A stretch of 10,091 bases of DNA from assembly GCA_013330285.1 (NCBI GenBank), contig DUIP01000053.1, positions 1 through 10,091 of the forward strand. Reading direction: 5' to 3'. This DNA is from Candidatus Poseidoniaceae archaeon (lineage in GTDB: Archaea > Thermoplasmatota > Poseidoniia > Poseidoniales > Poseidoniaceae). Each line of letters opens with the position of its first letter. The first letter of the stretch is position 1. The translations under genes and the position numbers were made by a program. The notes under the pieces were generated by a model. It saw only the letters and a program-made list of their open reading frames with translations. It was not told where the DNA came from and searched no databases. Of this stretch, positions 5,670 through 10,091 are shown in pieces.

Positions 5670-6932
5670 TCAGAAGAGTTCAGCAATACGTTCTGCTTGA
5701 TCGACCACATGGGTGATGGAGACGCCCGAAACGCTCCAGCCGGCTTGAGAACATTCACTCTGTTTATTGGCAATACCTTGTAGATGTCCGGGGAGGTATC
5801 TCGGTATCGAACGTTCCCCTATTTTCGAGAACAAAATAGGATCTGCCTTGGTTAAAATTCGACGAAGTGCCCGCTTCACGCTGGCTTCTTCTCCATCCCA
5901 GCGTTCATGCGGCACCATGATTCGAAACAATCGATGCCCCTTTGGCGCCCGAGATGTGGCATGAACATCGCTCTCATGGAGGATGCCGCTGATCGGTACG
6001 GATTCGTCCGGTATCAGCGTGCCATACCCAATCGGCACATCGTTGATTTTTTCTTGAACATAGCCGACTGCAAACACGGACAGTTTTGACTGGGCCATTG
6101 TTTTTGACCCGGCAGACCACACAATGGCCGAAGGCTTCAGATCAAATTCTTGGCATACATGTTCGAGGCTTTCCGCCTTGAAATTGAGATGGATTGCTGT
6201 ATTTTCCATCTGGTTCAATGATGAAATGAGCGCTTCGGTCAGGGTCGAGATGCCTCCTCGGAATGAGGCAGTTGAACCAGGCTTTGGGGAAAAAAGAGGG
6301 TAGGACTTGCTGATTTCCTTCCTCAATTTTCGCTTTCCAATTGGGGGTTTAGGTCCAAATTTGGTCAGTCCGGGCATTAAAAAATCAGCATCCACGTTGT
6401 GAGATGTATCATTGACAATCCCCAATGTCATCGCATCTGCGATGGTTTTGTTCGGTAGAATGTCGCCGACAGAGGCGCCACCTTTTCGAGATGAACGTAT
6501 GCCATTATACAACTTCAACGGATTCATCTTCAGTAGGGTCCAGCGGGAGAGTTTGTGGGAGGTTCCATCCGTCCAAATCCACCTCGAATTGGCTTCCTTT
6601 CTCGAGGGGGAAAACTCCTGCTGTAGTCCTAAGTCCTGCACTAAACGCCATACTGCCGGATGTGGTCGAGTGGCGTTGACGGCAACATCACATAACCACT
6701 CTCCATCCTTCCATGTTTCGATGACGCCCCCAAGTCGATCAGCGTGTTCAATGAGATCGATGTGTATGTTTGGATTTTTTTGACCAATACGGTAGGCGAT
6801 GCAAAGTCCAGACAGCCCGCCTCCAACGATGCATATCCGGCTTTTTTGGCCCAGTGATTCGTGAACAAGGAGCGGCCTTCGTAATTCTTGGCCGTGGCGA
6901 ATCCAATCTTCTGGAGTCTGCATACATCTCAC
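5670..6932 (-). CDS. hemY: Protoporphyrinogen oxidase, FAD-dependent HemY/PgoX type
   Basis: This flavoprotein removes six electrons from protoporphyrinogen IX using oxygen, giving protoporphyrin IX for HemH. It shows a dinucleotide-binding motif [17 protein letters not shown] at 33-49, then [16 protein letters not shown] (59-74), which binds FAD ribose. The family segment [12 protein letters not shown] is at 224-235. The C-terminal FAD-closing segment [21 protein letters not shown] runs from 398. At 420 residues it is shorter than many HemY proteins (about 450-475), although about 32 residues precede the FAD motif. The middle substrate domain is divergent, so the call leans on the flanking heme genes as well. 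The GTG at 6932 overlaps the hemF stop by four bases (GTGA), suggesting translational coupling. An ATG at 6923 is the alternative start and would lose three residues. It is last in the hemL-E-F-Y operon and converges on hemH. Confidence 0.88.
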   Translation of the reverse strand: MRCMQTPEDWIRHGQELRRPLLVHESLGQKSRICIVGGGLSGLCIAYRIGQKNPNIHIDLIEHADRLGGVIETWKDGEWLCDVAVNATRPHPAVWRLVQDLGLQQEFSPSRKEANSRWIWTDGTSHKLSRWTLLKMNPLKLYNGIRSSRKGGASVGDILPNKTIADAMTLGIVNDTSHNVDADFLMPGLTKFGPKPPIGKRKLRKEISKSYPLFSPKPGSTASFRGGISTLTEALISSLNQMENTAIHLNFKAESLEHVCQEFDLKPSAIVWSAGSKTMAQSKLSVFAVGYVQEKINDVPIGYGTLIPDESVPISGILHESDVHATSRAPKGHRLFRIMVPHERWDGEEASVKRALRRILTKADPILFSKIGERSIPRYLPGHLQGIANKQSECSQAGWSVSGVSITHVVDQAERIAELF

Positions 6933-7846
6933 TCATGGGTGTCGAGCCAATCGATGGGGTGAACCAAAACATCGACTAATTTCTGCTCAGGTGTCCCGTG
7001 TTCAACTTCGTGGCAGTATTCCCAGCGGGAGGTAAGAGGCAGGGACATGAGTATACTCTCAATTCGACCATTCGTGGTGAGGCCAAACGTCGTTCCACGA
7101 TCGTAGACGAGATTAAATTCAACATAACGACCTCGGCGTATCTGTTGCCACTCTTTCTCTTCATCCGAATAAGGAAGGTTCATTCTTCGTTCCAGTATTG
7201 GTATGTATGAATCAAGGAAAGAAGCACCACACTCACTGACAAACTGGAAACACTCTTCCTTCGTTCCGTTGTTCACATCATCAAAGAATATACCACCAAC
7301 ACCTCGCCTTTCGTCTCGATGTTTGATGTAAAAATAATCATCACACCACTTTTTGAATCTGTTGTAATCGGCAAGGGCATGGTTGTCGCAAGCCGTTTTT
7401 AGCACCTCGTGGAAGTGCACAGCATCCTCTTCATACAGATAACTCGGCGTCAAATCTGCTCCTCCTCCAAACCACCAACTTCCTTCTCGTCGACCATCAC
7501 CTCGTTCGAAGTATCGGTAATTGGCATGAACGGTCGGAGCGTGAGGGTTGTGAGGATGAAGCACAAGGCTGAGCCCTGTGGCAAAGAAATCCAAATCCTC
7601 GTCACCAAGTTGCTGCCCCCCTCCCATCGCTCTTGCCGCTTCAGGGCGAAGCGTACCATGCACAACACTGACGTTGACGCCAGCCTTCTCGAATACGTTT
7701 CCATCGCTAAAGACGCGGCTACGACCACCGCCTCCCTCTTCGCGTTGCCAGGAATCTTCTCGGTAGGTTGACCCGTCAATTTCTTTCAATGCATCACAGA
7801 TTGTGTCCTGGAGTTGGTGGACCATGTCGACCATCTTTTGGCGCAT
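6929..7846 (-). CDS. hemF: Oxygen-dependent coproporphyrinogen III oxidase
   Basis: HemF oxidatively decarboxylates two propionates of coproporphyrinogen III to vinyl groups, using molecular oxygen and no metal or cofactor in most members. The 305-residue length is normal for the family. Strong signatures are [20 protein letters not shown] (37-56), VHANYRYFE (106-114), [12 protein letters not shown] (123-134) continuing to DAVHFH (141-146), and [10 protein letters not shown] (181-190). The late [19 protein letters not shown] stretch is also diagnostic. Nothing essential appears missing. The ATG lies two bases after the hemE stop and has a good Shine-Dalgarno (GAGGG, six-base spacer). Its own stop overlaps the hemY GTG. 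HemF is a bacterial/eukaryotic enzyme rather than part of the usual archaeal heme route, and it implies life in oxygen. Confidence 0.97.
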   Translation of the reverse strand: MRQKMVDMVHQLQDTICDALKEIDGSTYREDSWQREEGGGGRSRVFSDGNVFEKAGVNVSVVHGTLRPEAARAMGGGQQLGDEDLDFFATGLSLVLHPHNPHAPTVHANYRYFERGDGRREGSWWFGGGADLTPSYLYEEDAVHFHEVLKTACDNHALADYNRFKKWCDDYFYIKHRDERRGVGGIFFDDVNNGTKEECFQFVSECGASFLDSYIPILERRMNLPYSDEEKEWQQIRRGRYVEFNLVYDRGTTFGLTTNGRIESILMSLPLTSRWEYCHEVEHGTPEQKLVDVLVHPIDWLDTHE

Positions 7847-7848
7847 AT

Positions 7849-8877
7849 CTAACCCTCAGTAATCGTTCGCAAGACGGTTTCGACACATTCGATTCGAGCG
7901 CCGGGTGCGAAACCATGGCCCAGATTGAACACATGCCCGGGTTCACTACCGGCAGCATTGAGCACGTCAAGAGTGGCCCTACGTGCAACATCGACTGAAC
8001 CATGAAGAAGTGAAGGATCAAGGTTTCCTTGGAATGAAAATGCGTCGCCGTGAAGCTTTCTGTTCGTTGCTAAATCATCTCTCCAGTCGAGCGATACTGT
8101 GTTGATATCCAATTCTCGAATAGCAGAATGAAGATGACCTGAGCCTTTGGCATAGTGGATGATTGGTACATCAGCACCAACTTTTTCTCTGAACACTTCA
8201 ATGGTTTTGGAAGTGGCGGGCATGGCGAATGTTCTGTAATCATTAACCGATAATAGGCCAGCCCATGTGTCAAACAGTTGCACAGCATCAGCGCCTCCAT
8301 GAAGCACCTGATCGGCGAGCAAATCACCGAGTGCTTCAGCCATGGTTTGGAAGAGATTGTGCGCTGCTTCTGGTTGGGAATAGACCTTCGCCCTCGCATT
8401 GTGAAAGTCCTTGTCGCCTGTACCTCCGGATAACAAATACATACAAACGGTCCACGGGCAACCGACGAAGCCCAATTTGGCAAGGTCGCCCAAATCGTCA
8501 TCCAAGGAGCGCAAACCATCTGCTGCCCAAGGTGCGTGTTTTCGAGCTTCGAACCTCGTCCAGTCATCAACATCAGAGAATTCAAAATCACTGATCCGTA
8601 TGCCTCCGCCATATTCGACATCATACCCTAAACTTGGGAGGGGTGTCAGGATGTCGCTGAAGATGATTGCTGCGTCGATACCGTTGTATCTCTTCAAAGG
8701 TTGAAGTGTAATTTCCTTGCACAAATCAACCTCTTGACAACGCTCCCAGAAATTATACTGTGAAGCAATTTCACGGTACTCTGGAAGGTGTCTTCCAGCT
8801 TGTCGCATAAACCAAACCGGTGTCCTGTCAACAGGACGGCGTTGAAGCGCAGCCAGGATTCGTTCTTGTCCGTTCAT
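7849..8877 (-). CDS. hemE: Uroporphyrinogen III decarboxylase
   Basis: HemE removes the four acetate carboxyls of uroporphyrinogen III to give coproporphyrinogen III, in the cytosol and without cofactor. The 342 residues cover the full family length. The N-terminal signature [17 protein letters not shown] is at 20-36, with the substrate-binding Arg25 and Arg29. [12 protein letters not shown] at 73-84 carries the essential Asp75. [10 protein letters not shown] is at 201-210, FQGNLDP at 282-288, and [13 protein letters not shown] at 315-327. All expected active-site motifs are intact. The ATG overlaps the hemL stop in an ATGA tetranucleotide and is preceded by GGAG with an eight-base spacer (8886-8889), both favouring this start. 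It commits uroporphyrinogen to the coproporphyrin branch rather than to the siroheme route. Confidence 0.97.
   Translation of the reverse strand: MNGQERILAALQRRPVDRTPVWFMRQAGRHLPEYREIASQYNFWERCQEVDLCKEITLQPLKRYNGIDAAIIFSDILTPLPSLGYDVEYGGGIRISDFEFSDVDDWTRFEARKHAPWAADGLRSLDDDLGDLAKLGFVGCPWTVCMYLLSGGTGDKDFHNARAKVYSQPEAAHNLFQTMAEALGDLLADQVLHGGADAVQLFDTWAGLLSVNDYRTFAMPATSKTIEVFREKVGADVPIIHYAKGSGHLHSAIRELDINTVSLDWRDDLATNRKLHGDAFSFQGNLDPSLLHGSVDVARRATLDVLNAAGSEPGHVFNLGHGFAPGARIECVETVLRTITEG
7853..7857 (-). promoter_or_regulatory. Ribosome binding site of hemF
   Basis: The minus strand reads GAGGG, six bases before the hemF ATG and inside the last codons of hemE. It supports the start at 7846. It also shows that operon-internal genes use Shine-Dalgarno initiation, while metK and hemH appear leaderless. 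Confidence 0.6.
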
Positions 8878-10091
8878 ATCGACAACTCCATTTCAGTCAA
8901 CACTTCGTCCATGGCTACGGCAAAGTCTGCTATGTGCTGCTCGGTGTGAGCCGTCGATAAGAATCCAACTTCATATGCGGACGGTGCGAGCATGAAACCT
9001 TTTGAGAGAAGTGCGCGGTGTACTTTCGAATACAAGACACCAGCATCCGATGGAATCTCTGCTGCACTTTGTGGGGCTGAACCAGAACCCGGTGAGAACC
9101 AAAACAGGCTTGCCTGTCGAACGAGCGTCATTGGTTTTCCGTGCTTTTCGAGGACGTGATTCATTTGTTCTTCCATACTTTGGCCAAGTTGTTCAAGTTG
9201 TACATAGGCCTCTTGTGTCAGCAAATCAAGCGTCTTGATCCCTGCTGTCATTGCCAGTGGATTGCCTGAGAGGGTGCCTGCTTGGTAGACTGGGCCAATT
9301 GGAGAGAGCAGATCCATGATTTCTTTTCGTGCCCCATAGGCCCCAACTGGAAGGCCACCTCCAATCACTTTCCCAAGCGCTGTAATGTCAGGTTGCACGC
9401 CACAATGGGCTCCATAACTGCCTTGAGGAAAACGGAAACCACTGATGACTTCATCGAAAATAAGCAAGGCACCGCTTTGGTCGCACAACTTCCTAAGCGT
9501 TTGCAAGAATTCCTTTGATTGCAGGAGAAGACCGTTATTTGCTGGCAGCGGCTCAATCACAACTGCAGCAATTTCCTTGCCATGTTCTTGGAAGAGGTAT
9601 TCCACCGCTTCCACATCATTGAGCGACGAAACAAGCGTTGTTGCGATTGTGTCTGAGGGGATACCGGGGCTGCTCGCAATGCCAAACGTGGCAAGACCAC
9701 TACCACCCTTGACCATGAGGGAGTCAACATGGCCATGATAACAACCATCGAATTTGACCAATATGTCCCGTCCAGTGAACCCTCTTGCAAGTCGTACTGC
9801 GCTCATAACGGCCTCTGTTCCAGAAGACACGAATCGGACTTTGTCAATATGATCGAATCGTTTTTTGACCATTTTTGAGAGTTCCATTTCTCCTCTGTGA
9901 GGCGCACCAAACGAAGTGCCTTTGAGCATGGATGATTGTAATTGATTCAAAATATCAGGGTGGGAATGTCCATGGATCAATGGCCCCCATGATTGGACAA
10001 AATCAATCAATTCGTTTCCATCGACATCTGTGACGATGGCTCCTTTCGCCTTTTCAAAATAAATTGGATAGCCATGGACCGATTTGAAGGC
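8874..10091 (-). CDS. hemL: Glutamate-1-semialdehyde 2,1-aminomutase, 5' end off window
   Basis: HemL is a PLP enzyme that converts glutamate-1-semialdehyde to 5-aminolevulinate in the C5 route. The reading frame is open to the right edge: the last 27 codons (AFKSVHGYPIYFEKAKG to VDGNE) match the family, so the gene starts beyond base 10091. The TTG at 10010 is not the real start. About 25-35 residues are missing from roughly 430. In the visible 405 residues, SSGTEA (89-94) contacts the PLP phosphate. FDEVISGFR (212-220) carries the Asp that binds the pyridine nitrogen. The Schiff-base lysine is Lys241 in the ALGKVIGGGLPVGAYG run. The stop overlaps the hemE start by four bases. HemL occurs in both Archaea and Bacteria, so it is not itself foreign. 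Upstream hem genes, perhaps hemA-D, may lie just outside. Confidence 0.97.
   Translation of the reverse strand, partial: AFKSVHGYPIYFEKAKGAIVTDVDGNELIDFVQSWGPLIHGHSHPDILNQLQSSMLKGTSFGAPHRGEMELSKMVKKRFDHIDKVRFVSSGTEAVMSAVRLARGFTGRDILVKFDGCYHGHVDSLMVKGGSGLATFGIASSPGIPSDTIATTLVSSLNDVEAVEYLFQEHGKEIAAVVIEPLPANNGLLLQSKEFLQTLRKLCDQSGALLIFDEVISGFRFPQGSYGAHCGVQPDITALGKVIGGGLPVGAYGARKEIMDLLSPIGPVYQAGTLSGNPLAMTAGIKTLDLLTQEAYVQLEQLGQSMEEQMNHVLEKHGKPMTLVRQASLFWFSPGSGSAPQSAAEIPSDAGVLYSKVHRALLSKGFMLAPSAYEVGFLSTAHTEQHIADFAVAMDEVLTEMELSI

Noticed and set aside
5670..6932. Possible decay of hemY, because the protein is short and its middle is divergent
   Set aside because: Both the FAD motif and the C-terminal FAD segment are intact, the frame is clean, and start and stop are tightly fitted to neighbours. 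A divergent but working enzyme is more likely.
8070..8624. Minus-strand 184-codon frame inside hemE
   Set aside because: It lies wholly within hemE in a different frame on the same strand and lacks recognisable motifs. HemE explains the region completely.
1..10091. Search for CRISPR arrays, tRNA or rRNA genes, insertion sequences, defence modules or phage genes
   Set aside because: I saw no regularly spaced repeats, cloverleaf sequences, transposase motifs or terminal inverted repeats. Nearly all of the window is explained by conserved metabolic genes, so an undescribed defence or mobile system is not supported here.

Overview
The window looks like a chromosomal segment from an aerobic archaeon, most probably a marine Thermoplasmatota of the Marine Group II (Poseidoniales) kind. 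The lineage is inferred, not proven. Supporting points are an archaeal-type aspartyl-tRNA synthetase, TATA-like hexamers centred about 26 bp upstream of the ATG of metK and hemH (the layout of archaeal leaderless mRNAs) with no well-spaced Shine-Dalgarno at those starts, SD motifs only inside an operon, and a secreted sequon-rich beta-sandwich protein. Against this, most of the metabolic genes (metK, a glutathione S-transferase homologue and the heme genes) are of bacterial type. A bacterium carrying an archaeal-type AspRS is the main alternative.

Layout, left to right. Bases 1-632 (minus) hold the N-terminal part of an exported protein that runs off the left edge. Bases 723-1958 (minus) are metK, followed by a divergent spacer of 159 bp rich in palindromes. 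Then come aspS (2118-3524, plus) and a glutathione S-transferase homologue (3570-4235, plus). A small zinc-ribbon protein with a striking Lys/Cys tail (4265-4531, minus) converges on the GST gene and is divergent from hemH (4643-5668, plus). HemH converges, with one base between stop codons, on a tight minus-strand operon read right to left: hemL (8874-10091, 5' end off the window), hemE, hemF and hemY. Its junctions are a 4-bp overlap, a 2-bp gap and a 4-bp overlap.

How the genes work together. HemL supplies 5-aminolevulinate. HemE turns uroporphyrinogen III into coproporphyrinogen III, HemF (oxygen-dependent) makes protoporphyrinogen IX, HemY (oxygen-dependent flavoprotein) makes protoporphyrin IX, and HemH inserts iron. 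The physical order of E, F, Y and H follows the order of the reactions. The middle steps (hemA, B, C, D) are not in the window. The ferrochelatase carries an internal Cys-rich segment typical of [2Fe-2S] ferrochelatases. If the host is an archaeon, this is a complete late bacterial, oxygen-dependent heme route in place of the siroheme-dependent (Ahb) route usual in Archaea. That is the main biological interest here, together with the Lys/Cys-tailed protein beside hemH and the palindromes in both divergent spacers. I saw no tRNA or rRNA gene, CRISPR array, transposon or insertion sequence.
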